Origin: Victivallis lenta
GTDB lineage: Bacteria; Verrucomicrobiota; Lentisphaeria; Victivallales; Victivallaceae
Assembly (NCBI RefSeq): GCF_009695545.1
Contig: NZ_VUNS01000001.1
Coordinates: 248,001 to 312,000 of the forward strand
Direction: 5' to 3'
Length of the DNA: 64,000 nt
Below, one piece after another: positions 1-7,932 of this stretch. Both the position numbers and the translations under genes were made by a program. Within the stretch, counting starts at the first letter, position 1; each line of letters opens with the position of its first letter. The notes beneath the pieces were generated by a model that saw nothing but the letters and a program-made list of their open reading frames with translations, was not told where the DNA came from and made no database searches.

Positions 1-1
1 T

Positions 2-1453
2 GACTATGCCGAGGAACTGAAGATCGAATATGTCCGAACCAAACTGCACGATCCGGAACTGCAGGTCGGTTCGACCGGAACCGCCGGAATCGATCTCCAC
101 TGGTTCGAGGAACTGCAGGAGAACGGCGCATGGGACTACTTCGATGCGCTTTTCGTCCATCTGCACTGCTTCCCGCGCGCTCCGGAGGTCAACAACACGA
201 TGACCCGCGAGTTCTGGCTGCACGACCGCGTCACGCTGCTGCGCGAACTCATGGACAAATATGGAGAAAAACCGGTCTACGACAGTGAAAACGGCTACCT
301 GACCCGCTTTCCGGACCGTCGGGTGGAGAAGTATCCGCTGCGCTCCGTCTCCGACAGCAGCATCGCGGCGGCCTTCATGGTCCGCAGTTATCTGCAGTGC
401 CTCGCCTACGGCGTGTCGAACAAGATGTGGTTCACAGTGGACAGCTACGGCGGCTTCGGCATCACCGAGTACGGCCAGCCGCTGCCGGCCTATCCGGCTT
501 ACGCCGCGATGACCCGCATGCTCGACGGCGCCCGATATGCCGGGGAGCTCCTGTCGCCGGGGCGCGTGTCGAACGCGATGGACCGCAATGCGGAATTCAG
601 CCGTTCCTGGTTCGGACAGGCCACCCCGGGACTGGAGAAGGAGCTGCTCGGTGCTGACCGCGACTATACGGAGAACGACCGGAATCCGGAGCTGAAGCCG
701 TATGTCTATATCCGCGCCTTCCGGACGCCGGACGGACGGCCGCTGCTCGCCTGCTGGGCCACGCTCTACCGTCAGAAACTCGTTGACACTTCGATCGACA
801 CCCCCGCCTGGCAGGATCAGAAGCCAGGCATCTCGCTGCTGTGGAACGGTTTCCCCGCGACGGAACCGCCGAAGCCGCTGCCGGTCCGCTTCCGGGTCGG
901 CGTCCCCGAAGTCGAGGTTGCCGACCTGATGGGCAACCGCCGCAAAGTTGCCGCCGACAATGGGTTTCTCACGCTGGCGCTCGACGATTACCCGCAGTTC
1001 GTCTTCGGCGCCGACCCGGCGCTGCTCGGCGAAGCGGAACAATTCAGTTTGCGCCTTTTCCCGGAAACCTTCCGGAAAAACGACCGTTGGAAGACGCTGG
1101 TCCAGGCCGTGCTCCCCGCCGAAAAGAAGCATCCGGCCCGGAAATCGGTCTTCGACCGGGAAAACCTCTCGGCCGGGCTCGAGGCTGGAAAGCCGTATCC
1201 GATCCACGTCCGGCTGACCAACCTCGGCAAGGAGGCCGAAAGCGGAACCATCTCGCTCAAGCTGCCGGAGAGGTGGCGCTGTGAACCCGGCTCCATCCGT
1301 TTCGAAGCGGCAGCCGGGGCGGAGAAAACGGTCGCCGCGACCTTCCTGGTCACGCCGGACAGACCCGCGGCGAAGGTGAAAATCCGCAGCATCGTGCAAT
1401 CCGACCGCTTCGGCCGGATCGCGGACTCGGTCATGAATGTCGGGGTAAAGTAA
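2..1453 (+). CDS. Glycoside hydrolase-like protein, clan GH-A-type barrel (5' end outside window)
   Basis: The reading frame is open from base 2, so the gene begins upstream of the window; 483 residues are visible. The first half looks like the end of a TIM-barrel glycosidase: TAGIDLHWF, then ALFVHLHCFP, then KPVYDSENG, where the Glu sits as the clan GH-A nucleophile does at the end of a barrel strand. Aromatic stretches follow (NKMWFTVDSYGG) and then beta-rich segments (from about residue 270) resembling accessory beta-sandwich domains, with NLGKEAESGTISL typical of an Ig-like fold. The substrate cannot be told and the signal peptide, if any, is off the edge. It converges on the next gene, the two coding regions overlapping tail to tail by 23 bp. 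Family assignment is an inference from motifs. Confidence 0.6.
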   Translation, partial: DYAEELKIEYVRTKLHDPELQVGSTGTAGIDLHWFEELQENGAWDYFDALFVHLHCFPRAPEVNNTMTREFWLHDRVTLLRELMDKYGEKPVYDSENGYLTRFPDRRVEKYPLRSVSDSSIAAAFMVRSYLQCLAYGVSNKMWFTVDSYGGFGITEYGQPLPAYPAYAAMTRMLDGARYAGELLSPGRVSNAMDRNAEFSRSWFGQATPGLEKELLGADRDYTENDRNPELKPYVYIRAFRTPDGRPLLACWATLYRQKLVDTSIDTPAWQDQKPGISLLWNGFPATEPPKPLPVRFRVGVPEVEVADLMGNRRKVAADNGFLTLALDDYPQFVFGADPALLGEAEQFSLRLFPETFRKNDRWKTLVQAVLPAEKKHPARKSVFDRENLSAGLEAGKPYPIHVRLTNLGKEAESGTISLKLPERWRCEPGSIRFEAAAGAEKTVAATFLVTPDRPAAKVKIRSIVQSDRFGRIADSVMNVGVK

Positions 1454-3104
1454 AATCCAGCGTCCGTGCCGGAAAACCCGGCACGGTGATTTCGACCACG
1501 CCGGAATCCCACCCGGAACGGATGAGCGGAGAATCGTAGAGCGGCCAGTCGAACCGGGCCGGAACGCCGTCGACGCTGCGGCTGCCGTCCGCACCGAGCC
1601 CGATGCGCCCGCAGCGCTTCGACTCGTAGACGAGACGGCGCGCGCCGCGGTCGAACGTCAGGCGGTTTGACAGGATCTCTTCCCGGAACGCAGCGAACGA
1701 GGCATAATCGGCAGCCTCCCCCGCCTCGCAGACCGCCGCATTCACGGCGCCGGGACTGGTCACTTCGATACCGGCCCATTCGCCCTCCTCCGTCCGGCTC
1801 CAGCCGTTCGGCAGCAGAAGCGCGGCATAGGCGGCCGGGCCGGCGGCGAACAGCGCGAATTCGGTTTCGGCGACCTCGCGGAATTCCGCCTTCGGAAAAC
1901 AGGCGTGGATAAACTGCATCGGCTGATCGGCCGGAATGTCGTAGAGCGCCAGCACGGCTGAACGGTGCTGAAAAAAACGGCCGCAGCGGCAGCCGAGGTC
2001 GCCGGTCCAGTAATTGTGTTCGCCGAAATCGCCGGGATGGTGGGTGAAAATCCGGCAGCGCGTGCTTCCGCCGCGCAGAAAAAGGTCCCAGTCGTGCTGC
2101 TGGTGGAACGCATAAACCCGCGAAGCGTCGTCCGGATAATCGTCCTGATAAACCACGCTGCCGAGCAGGAAGTTCGCGCTGCGGAACGTCAGCTTGCGGA
2201 CCGACCCGTCGAGCGGCCGCTCCGGCTGCATGTCGCAGATGTTGTGCAGATGCTTGCGCTCCCGGATCTCCACCGGCCGTTCCGGTTCCCATGCCGCGAT
2301 CGCCGCAACGGCCGGATCGGGCCGGAACGAGCAGATCAGCGCCTCGTAATTCGCCGCCGAAACGGCATCTGCTCCGGTTCCGGCATAGAGCCGGCAGAGG
2401 AATGTCGTGCCGCATTTCGCATAATCGAGCGCGTTGTCCGGGTAGATCCGGCCGTGCGCGCCGCCCTGGCAGCCGTCGAACGACTCCTGCAGCAGATCGG
2501 CCAGCAGCAGGTTGAACATATCACCGCAAAGCTGGCGCAGCTCCGGCACGCCGGAATAGTCGTAAAGCAGCGTCATGCACTCCCAGACCGGAATCATGTA
2601 ACAGCCCGAATCGAACTCCCCCCAGCCGCGGCGGGCGCGGAAACGGAGAAAGTCGGCAAGCCTCCGCCGGTCCTCCTCAAACAGCTCGCGGCCAGTTTTC
2701 CCGTACGCCTGAAACAGCCGGTCCGGGTAGACGCGCGATGCAATGAGACGCGAACTCAGGAACAGAAGCCAGTGGTTTTCGGAGCAGTAGATGCTCGAAA
2801 AATCGAAGGCCGTGAAGAAGCGCTCAACCGCCGCATGCGTCTCCGGCTCGAGTTTCTCCCCGAAGCGGACCAGAGCGAGCGCAAGCTTCTCGGCCGCGAA
2901 ATCGCATTCGCCGCGCAGATCGCGCCCGGTCGGGTGCGGCCGGTCGAACCACCCGGCAAGCCCGCGCAATTCGCGGTTAGCAACTCCGGCGTCTCCGTCA
3001 AGCTCGAACCGCAGCAGCGGCAGTTCCATGTTCAGCGGCCCCGGAACCGAATCTGCCAGCATGCGCCGCAGAATATCGCTGCGGCGCTCTTCGAAAATGC
3101 TCAT
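1431..3104 (-). CDS. Uncharacterised 557-aa protein, possibly an alpha-toroid glycan-processing enzyme
   Basis: The N-terminal half is helix-rich with repeated aromatic patterns (residues about 60-250, including ENHWLLFLSS and FDSGCYMIPVWECM), followed by GGAHGRIYPDN. The C-terminal half is beta-rich, with an HQQHDWDLFLRGG segment and a YWTGDLGCRCGRFFQH segment. Helical toroid plus beta-sandwich is the layout of heparinase II/III-type lyases and related enzymes, and GGxHGR-like motifs occur there, but I cannot place it in a family. There is no signal peptide, so it is probably cytoplasmic. Its ATG overlaps the adenine deaminase stop by 4 bp (ATGA), so it is the last gene of a queH-ade-unknown operon. 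The tail overlaps the convergent glycosidase gene. The function remains open. Confidence 0.55.
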   Translation of the reverse strand: MSIFEERRSDILRRMLADSVPGPLNMELPLLRFELDGDAGVANRELRGLAGWFDRPHPTGRDLRGECDFAAEKLALALVRFGEKLEPETHAAVERFFTAFDFSSIYCSENHWLLFLSSRLIASRVYPDRLFQAYGKTGRELFEEDRRRLADFLRFRARRGWGEFDSGCYMIPVWECMTLLYDYSGVPELRQLCGDMFNLLLADLLQESFDGCQGGAHGRIYPDNALDYAKCGTTFLCRLYAGTGADAVSAANYEALICSFRPDPAVAAIAAWEPERPVEIRERKHLHNICDMQPERPLDGSVRKLTFRSANFLLGSVVYQDDYPDDASRVYAFHQQHDWDLFLRGGSTRCRIFTHHPGDFGEHNYWTGDLGCRCGRFFQHRSAVLALYDIPADQPMQFIHACFPKAEFREVAETEFALFAAGPAAYAALLLPNGWSRTEEGEWAGIEVTSPGAVNAAVCEAGEAADYASFAAFREEILSNRLTFDRGARRLVYESKRCGRIGLGADGSRSVDGVPARFDWPLYDSPLIRSGWDSGVVEITVPGFPARTLDFTLPRHS

Positions 3105-4825
3105 TTTGATCCCTCTGTCAGAAATTCCATACGATCCACATCGAAAACGCCGCGGTCGGTCAGCCGCAGGTGCGGAATGACCGGCAAAGGCAGAAACGCC
3201 AGCGCCTGGAACGGTTCGTGCAGCGGGCAGCCGAGGCTGTGCGCCGCGGCGATCACCTGCCCGAGCTGCGCCGCGACCTCCGGCCAGGGGCGGTCGCTCA
3301 TCAGTCCGCCGACCGGCAGCGGAAGCAGCGCCAGCACGCGCCCCTCCGCCGCCGCGACGAAGCCGCCTCCGGCGGCGGCCAGCGCGTCGAACGCGAACGC
3401 GATCTCCGCATCGCTCACGCCGACCGCGCAGAGGTTGTGGCTGTCATGGCCGACGCTCGAAGCCAGCGCACCGCGCGTCAGGCCGAATCCCCGGACGAAC
3501 CCGGCGCCGGCATTCGTATTCCGGCCGTGCCGGTGAACGACCGCGCACTTCAGGATGTCGCGCTCCGGATCGGGCCGCAACACGCCGTTTTCATGCGGCA
3601 GCCGGTGCATTTCGGCCCCGGTCATCAGGGTGCCGTCCCGCACGGCGATGACCGGAAACTTCTCCGCGGCGCCTTTTACTGCAAGCTTTTCGGGAGCGAT
3701 CCTGCCGCAGCGGACGCTGCCCGCAAATGCGGCGGCGGAGGGCGGCTCCGGGCGCGATGCGAAAAGCGCCTCAGTCACCCGGCGGCCGTTCCTGATCACA
3801 TGAAGGACATTCGCACTCCGGAGCCCGTCGAGCAGAACGATGTCGGCGCGATATCCCGGCGCAACAAGCCCGCGGTCGAACAGCCGGAACGCCCGCGCCG
3901 CGCTCCAGGAGCCGGCGCGGAAAACCGCGAGCGGTTCGCAGCCGGCCGCAAGCGCCCGGCGCACCATCGCATCGATATGCCCCTCCGACCGGATATCGGC
4001 CGGATTCCGGTCGTCGGTGCAGAAGAGGAGGAACGGCGAAGCCGCGACCGTCAGCAGCGGCAGAAGCCGGTCGAGATTCCGCCCGGCCGACCCTTCGCGG
4101 AGCATGACCGCCATTCCCCGGCGGAGCTTCTCCTCCGCCTCCGCGCGCGTGTCGGTTTCGTGGCAGTTGCGGATTCCGGCCGCCAGGTAAGCATTCAGCG
4201 CCCGGCCGGAGAGCAGCGGCGCGTGACCGTCGATGTTCCGGTCCTCGAAGAGCGCGAGCTTTTCCAGGACGCCGGGGTCTCCGCAAAGCACGCCCGGCAC
4301 ATTCATCATCTCGGCCAGCCCGGGCACGCCGGAACGCCCGCGGTACGGCGCAAGGTCCGCGGCGGAAAGCTCCGCTCCGGCCGTTTCAAACGGCGTCGCC
4401 GGCACGCAGCCCGGCAGCTGGAGGAAAAGATCCATGGCCATCTTCGCCGCGCTGTCGAAAAAGTAGTCGAGCGCCCGCGTTCCGGCCACATTCGCCAGCT
4501 CGTGCGGATCGCAGAACGCCGCCGTCACGCCGCGCGGCAGAACCATGCGTTCGAATTCGAACGGCGTCACCAGCGACGACTCGACGTGAACGTGGCTGTC
4601 GATATATCCCGGCACCGCGACGAGGCCGTCCGCGTCGAGAATGTCCGCTCCGTCATACCGCTCGCCGATGCCGACGACCGTATCGCCCGTGATTGCAATG
4701 TCGCCCGGCAGCAGCGCACCGGTCGCCAGGTCGAACACCGTCGCGTTCCGGATCACGAAATCGGCGGGCTCCTCCCCTTTCGCCTGCCGGATGCGCCGTG
4801 CCAGAATCCGTTCAAACTCCGTCAA
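3101..4825 (-). CDS. ade: Adenine deaminase (Ade-type amidohydrolase)
   Basis: It would deaminate adenine to hypoxanthine for purine salvage in the cytoplasm. The 574-residue length is usual for the family. Motifs are DFVIRNATVFD near the N-terminus, the metal site GYIDSHVHVESS, AAFCDPHELANVAG, LLFCTDDRNPADI, and the C-terminal VGHDSHNLCAVG of bacterial Ade. I place the start at a TTG codon (4825-4823) because a good ribosome site, GGAGAGG, lies 7 bases upstream and the codon sits 4 bp after the queH stop. An ATG further upstream at 4969 would add 48 residues of poor quality that overlap queH, so I reject it. The gene is co-transcribed with queH upstream and overlaps the next gene by 4 bp. 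The identification is firm; the start is likely. Confidence 0.9.
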   Translation of the reverse strand: MTEFERILARRIRQAKGEEPADFVIRNATVFDLATGALLPGDIAITGDTVVGIGERYDGADILDADGLVAVPGYIDSHVHVESSLVTPFEFERMVLPRGVTAAFCDPHELANVAGTRALDYFFDSAAKMAMDLFLQLPGCVPATPFETAGAELSAADLAPYRGRSGVPGLAEMMNVPGVLCGDPGVLEKLALFEDRNIDGHAPLLSGRALNAYLAAGIRNCHETDTRAEAEEKLRRGMAVMLREGSAGRNLDRLLPLLTVAASPFLLFCTDDRNPADIRSEGHIDAMVRRALAAGCEPLAVFRAGSWSAARAFRLFDRGLVAPGYRADIVLLDGLRSANVLHVIRNGRRVTEALFASRPEPPSAAAFAGSVRCGRIAPEKLAVKGAAEKFPVIAVRDGTLMTGAEMHRLPHENGVLRPDPERDILKCAVVHRHGRNTNAGAGFVRGFGLTRGALASSVGHDSHNLCAVGVSDAEIAFAFDALAAAGGGFVAAAEGRVLALLPLPVGGLMSDRPWPEVAAQLGQVIAAAHSLGCPLHEPFQALAFLPLPVIPHLRLTDRGVFDVDRMEFLTEGSK

Positions 4826-4829
4826 TGCG

Positions 4830-5360
4830 TCACCTCTCCGAAAATTCGCAGCCGCAGAAATTCTGCAGATAAAAACCGTGCTCCCGGGCAAGCTCCCGGC
4901 TGCGCCGGAACCCGTCCTTCTTTTTGAAATCCCACGGTTCGAAATGCTTCCAGATCGAAGCGGTCTCAAAGATCACCCGGCTCGGCTTGTGCGGACTCAC
5001 GGTCAGGGTCGTAGCGAAATTCGCGCCGAGCGCGGCGGCGCGTCCGGCAGTCCGCCCGAGCGACCAGCCGAAGCAGAGCGGACAGCGCAGCCCGCGCTCC
5101 GGCTCGGATTCGAAGCCGGCGACCGCGCCCCGCCAGCCGTCGTGATCATACGGATCGACCTCGAGCGCAAGGCCGAAGATTCCGGCCAGCCGTTCAACCG
5201 AATCGAGGCGGCGTTCGAACTCCTCCTTCGTCGTGATATTGCTGTTCGAGTAGTAGAGCCGGACCTCGCGCCCGGTTTCGAGCAGACGCTCGACGCAGCC
5301 TGCGGCGCAGGGAGCGCAGCAGACGTGCAGCAGCAGCATTGGTTCCGTTGAATTGGTCAT
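4830..5360 (-). CDS. queH: Epoxyqueuosine reductase QueH (DUF208)
   Basis: QueH performs the last step of queuosine synthesis, reducing epoxyqueuosine in tRNA. The protein shows the family's cysteine set: LLHVCCAPC at the N-terminus, LRCPLCFGW in the middle and QNFCGCEFS at the C-terminus. These cysteines bind an iron-sulfur cluster and metal in known QueH proteins. From the ATG at 5360 it is 176 residues; a second in-frame ATG at 5339 (MLLLHVCC) gives a start closer to the family norm. A sigma-70-like promoter at 5366-5394 ends so close to the first ATG that the transcript would be nearly leaderless, which slightly favours the second. It is the first gene of a three-gene operon with ade. Family assignment is confident. 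Confidence 0.92.
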   Translation of the reverse strand: MTNSTEPMLLLHVCCAPCAAGCVERLLETGREVRLYYSNSNITTKEEFERRLDSVERLAGIFGLALEVDPYDHDGWRGAVAGFESEPERGLRCPLCFGWSLGRTAGRAAALGANFATTLTVSPHKPSRVIFETASIWKHFEPWDFKKKDGFRRSRELAREHGFYLQNFCGCEFSER

Positions 5361-5365
5361 GCTAT

Positions 5366-5394
5366 ATTTTACCGCCGGAAACATGCTTTTTCAA
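5366..5394 (-). promoter_or_regulatory. Sigma-70-like promoter of the queH-ade operon
   Basis: On the minus strand TTGAAA (5394-5389) and TAAAAT (5371-5366) are separated by 17 bp. The predicted transcript start is at about 5359, on or next to the first queH ATG, so the message may be leaderless or translation may start at 5339. Confidence 0.5.
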
Positions 5395-5428
5395 TTGCAA
5401 AAACGCGCTTTCGCACCTATTTTATAAT

Positions 5429-6649
5429 ATGTTGAATTTTATCATCCGCAGAACGCTCTATTCCGTACTGATCCTGCTGGGTGTGGTGCTCCTGACTTTT
5501 GCGCTGTTCAACGTCGCGGCGGGGGACCCCGCCGCCGCGGTGCTCGGCAAAAACGCCCGCCCCGAAGAGGTCGACTCGCTGCGCCGCGAGCTCGGCGCGG
5601 ATCTGCCGCTCTTCTACGGGCGCTACTGCAAGACGGAGGCCCTGCCGTCGTGGAAGGCGGGCGAAGCGCTGCAGCCCGGCGTTTCGATCAGCGAACCGGA
5701 CGGAATCAAGGGCCCTTATCTGGTCGTAACCCCGCAGTTCGAATTGCCTGAATACGCCTGCCGGACGGTCCGCTCCGGCCAGACGGGCTACACCGAATTC
5801 ACTCTGGACGGCGAACCCTTCAGGACTCCCGTGACCGGCCTGGAGGAAATCACGTTCTACCGGATTCAGGAGTCGCCGTGGAATTCGCAGTTCCTGCGGG
5901 CAGTGAAGGAGATCGTGAGCTTCACGCCCGAGTTCCCGTACCTCCGGATTCTCGACTTCGGAAAAACCATCACCACGCGGGAACCGATCTCGACGATCCT
6001 GCTGCGCGGCGTCTGGCCGTCGCTCTGCCTCATGCTGCCGATCTTCCTCGGCGAACTCGTCATCGGGCTCGCGCTCGCCCTGGTCGCCGCCGCGTTCAAG
6101 GATACGCTGATCGACCGCGCACTCGTGCTGGTTTCGGTGGCGGGGATGAGCGTGTCGTACCTCGTGGTCATCATCTTCGCGCAATGGTTCCTCGGGTATT
6201 ATTACGACCTGTTCCCGGTCTGGGGCTTCGAGGGGATCGCGTATCTCTGTCTGCCCGTCCTGGTCGGCATTCTCTGCGGCATCGGCGGGAACGTCCGCTT
6301 CTACCGCACGGTCTTCGTGAACGAGCTGCGGCGCGAATACCTGCGGACCGCAGCGGCCAAGGGGCTGTCGCCGTTCAGGGTTTACGGGAAGCACCTGCTC
6401 CGCAACGCGGCGATCCAGATCATCACGCGGGCCAGCGCGGCGCTGCCGTTCCTGTTCACCGGCAGCCTGCTGCTCGAATCGTTCTTCGGAATTCCGGGCC
6501 TCGGCTTCGCCGGGGTCGATGCGCTCTACAATTCGGACCTTCAGCTCCTGAAGGCGCTGGTCATCACGAGCGCGATCCTTTTCGTCGTCATGAATCTGCT
6601 CGCCGACCTCGCTTACGCGTGGGCCGACCCGCGCATCCGCCTGGAATAG
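5429..6649 (+). CDS. ABC transporter permease, DppB/OppB-like
   Basis: This is a membrane permease of the binding-protein-dependent peptide/nickel type. It begins with the usual FIIRRTLYSVLILLGVVLLTFAL helix, split here by position as residues 3-25, followed by GKNARPEEVDSLRRELG, which matches the DppB periplasmic loop. The C-terminal half carries further helices and the ABC-permease coupling loop EYLRTAAAKGLS followed by HLLRNA. At 406 residues it is longer than usual (about 310-340) because of a periplasmic insertion between residues about 60 and 160. No DppC partner, ATPase or binding protein follows; the next gene is a chromate transporter 5 bp away. The true partners may lie elsewhere. 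The ATG at 5429 was chosen because translation then starts exactly at the first membrane helix. Confidence 0.8.
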   Translation: MLNFIIRRTLYSVLILLGVVLLTFALFNVAAGDPAAAVLGKNARPEEVDSLRRELGADLPLFYGRYCKTEALPSWKAGEALQPGVSISEPDGIKGPYLVVTPQFELPEYACRTVRSGQTGYTEFTLDGEPFRTPVTGLEEITFYRIQESPWNSQFLRAVKEIVSFTPEFPYLRILDFGKTITTREPISTILLRGVWPSLCLMLPIFLGELVIGLALALVAAAFKDTLIDRALVLVSVAGMSVSYLVVIIFAQWFLGYYYDLFPVWGFEGIAYLCLPVLVGILCGIGGNVRFYRTVFVNELRREYLRTAAAKGLSPFRVYGKHLLRNAAIQIITRASAALPFLFTGSLLLESFFGIPGLGFAGVDALYNSDLQLLKALVITSAILFVVMNLLADLAYAWADPRIRLE

Positions 6650-6654
6650 AGAGA

Positions 6655-7857
6655 ATGGAATCGGAACTTGCAAACGTGCCGTTCGGCAAACGAATCCGGC
6701 TGCTTTTCTGGAACTTCTTCAAAATCGCGCTCTTCGTGGTCGGCGGCGGCTATGCGATCATCCTCGCGGCCGAGGAGATCTTCGTGCGGAAGCTGCGCTG
6801 GCTGAAGGACGGCGAACTGCTTGAAATGCTGACCGTGATCCAGGCCATTCCGGGGCTCACGGCCGGGAACGCGGCGATCTACGTCGGCTACCGCACCGCC
6901 GGACAGTGGGGAGCACTGGCGGCGCTGGTCGCCGTAGCGCTGCCCTCCTACATCATCATCTGCCTCGTGTCGCTCGGCTTCGGCGTGATCCCGATGGAGA
7001 ATCTCTACGTGCAGGGCGCCTTCATCGGTGTGCGGACCGCGCTTTCGGCACTGACCATCGTCGCGATCGTCCGGCTCTGGCCGAAGGTCATCCGCGGCGC
7101 GATCGGGCTCGGCGCGGCGCTGTTCACGATCGAAGCGGTCTATTTCTACGCCGTGAATCCCGCCATTCTGCTCGGAGCGGGCATCGCGGTCGGCACGGCG
7201 CACGGCATCCGGCAGCAGCTGCGGAAGAACACCGTGAACACCGAAAGCGGCATGGCCGAAATCATAACGCTGTTTCTGCTTTTCTGCTGGTTCGGGCTGC
7301 TCTGCTTCGGCGGCGGCAGCGCTTTGATGCCCCTCTATATCCAGGAGCTCGTCGACTCGCGCCACTGGCTCACGCTGCACGAGCTCAGCGACTTCGCCGC
7401 GATCTCGCAGGTCACGCCGGGGCCGATCGGCGTGAATCTTGCGACTTTCCTCGGCTTCCGGCAGGGCGGATACTTCGGAGCGCTGATCTGCACGATCGGG
7501 CTCCTGCTGCCGAGCTACCTGCTGATGCAGCTCGCCTTGCGCTCGCTCGCGCGGTGGGAGGAGAGCCCGGTCGTCCGCGGCATCATGGACGGAATCGGCC
7601 CGGTCACGATCGGGCTCATGGCCGCCACGACGGTCATCTACCTCGAGCTCTCGCTCTTCACGGCTCCGCTGCCGTGGGCGTACCTGACCGAGCTCGCCAC
7701 GGGGAAGCTCGAGGCTTATCACGGCCCGTTCCGGCTCTGCCTCGGCGCACTGCCGATCTTCCTCCTGTCCGGCTGGGTGCTCTACCGGAACAAATGCAGC
7801 ATCATGGTCACGATCTTCGGCTCGGCGGCGCTCGGCGCGCTGCTCTGCCGAATTTGA
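6655..7857 (+). CDS. chrA: Chromate transporter ChrA, two fused CHR domains
   Basis: This 400-residue inner-membrane protein has two homologous CHR domains. The first (residues about 10-190) contains FVVGGGYAII, VIQAIPGLTAGNAAIYVG and LPSYIII; the second (about 200-395) contains CFGGGSALMPLYIQE, ISQVTPGPIGVNLATF and LPSYLLM. The family exports chromate or related oxyanions, though many anaerobe members have unknown substrates. It starts 5 bp after the ABC permease stop with GAGAG just upstream, so the two are probably translated from one message. Fused long-chain CHR is a common architecture. Family assignment is strong; the substrate is inference. Confidence 0.9.
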   Translation: MESELANVPFGKRIRLLFWNFFKIALFVVGGGYAIILAAEEIFVRKLRWLKDGELLEMLTVIQAIPGLTAGNAAIYVGYRTAGQWGALAALVAVALPSYIIICLVSLGFGVIPMENLYVQGAFIGVRTALSALTIVAIVRLWPKVIRGAIGLGAALFTIEAVYFYAVNPAILLGAGIAVGTAHGIRQQLRKNTVNTESGMAEIITLFLLFCWFGLLCFGGGSALMPLYIQELVDSRHWLTLHELSDFAAISQVTPGPIGVNLATFLGFRQGGYFGALICTIGLLLPSYLLMQLALRSLARWEESPVVRGIMDGIGPVTIGLMAATTVIYLELSLFTAPLPWAYLTELATGKLEAYHGPFRLCLGALPIFLLSGWVLYRNKCSIMVTIFGSAALGALLCRI

Positions 7858-7878
7858 GAAAAATTCGACGAACCCGCA

Positions 7879-7906
7879 TTGATTTTTACGGAAGTTGCCA
7901 TATAGT
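7879..7906 (+). promoter_or_regulatory. Sigma-70-like promoter of the U32 family gene
   Basis: TTGATT (7879-7884) and TATAGT (7901-7906) with a 16-bp spacer, 27 bp before the ATG at 7933, in an AT-rich island of an otherwise GC-rich region. Confidence 0.45.
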
Positions 7907-7932
7907 TAGAAAAACGGAAAGATTCCTGAAGA

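Noticed and set aside
1965-3536. Very long open frames on the plus strand opposite the minus-strand genes at 1431-4825.
   Set aside because: They are Arg/Pro-rich shadows of GC-rich coding strands with no motif or ribosome site; adenine deaminase on the other strand is certain.
5423-5428. TATAAT directly before the ABC permease ATG.
   Set aside because: The nearest -35-like sequence on the plus strand is 22 bp away, and a start here would lie within the coding region. The minus-strand promoter for queH explains the AT-rich region better.
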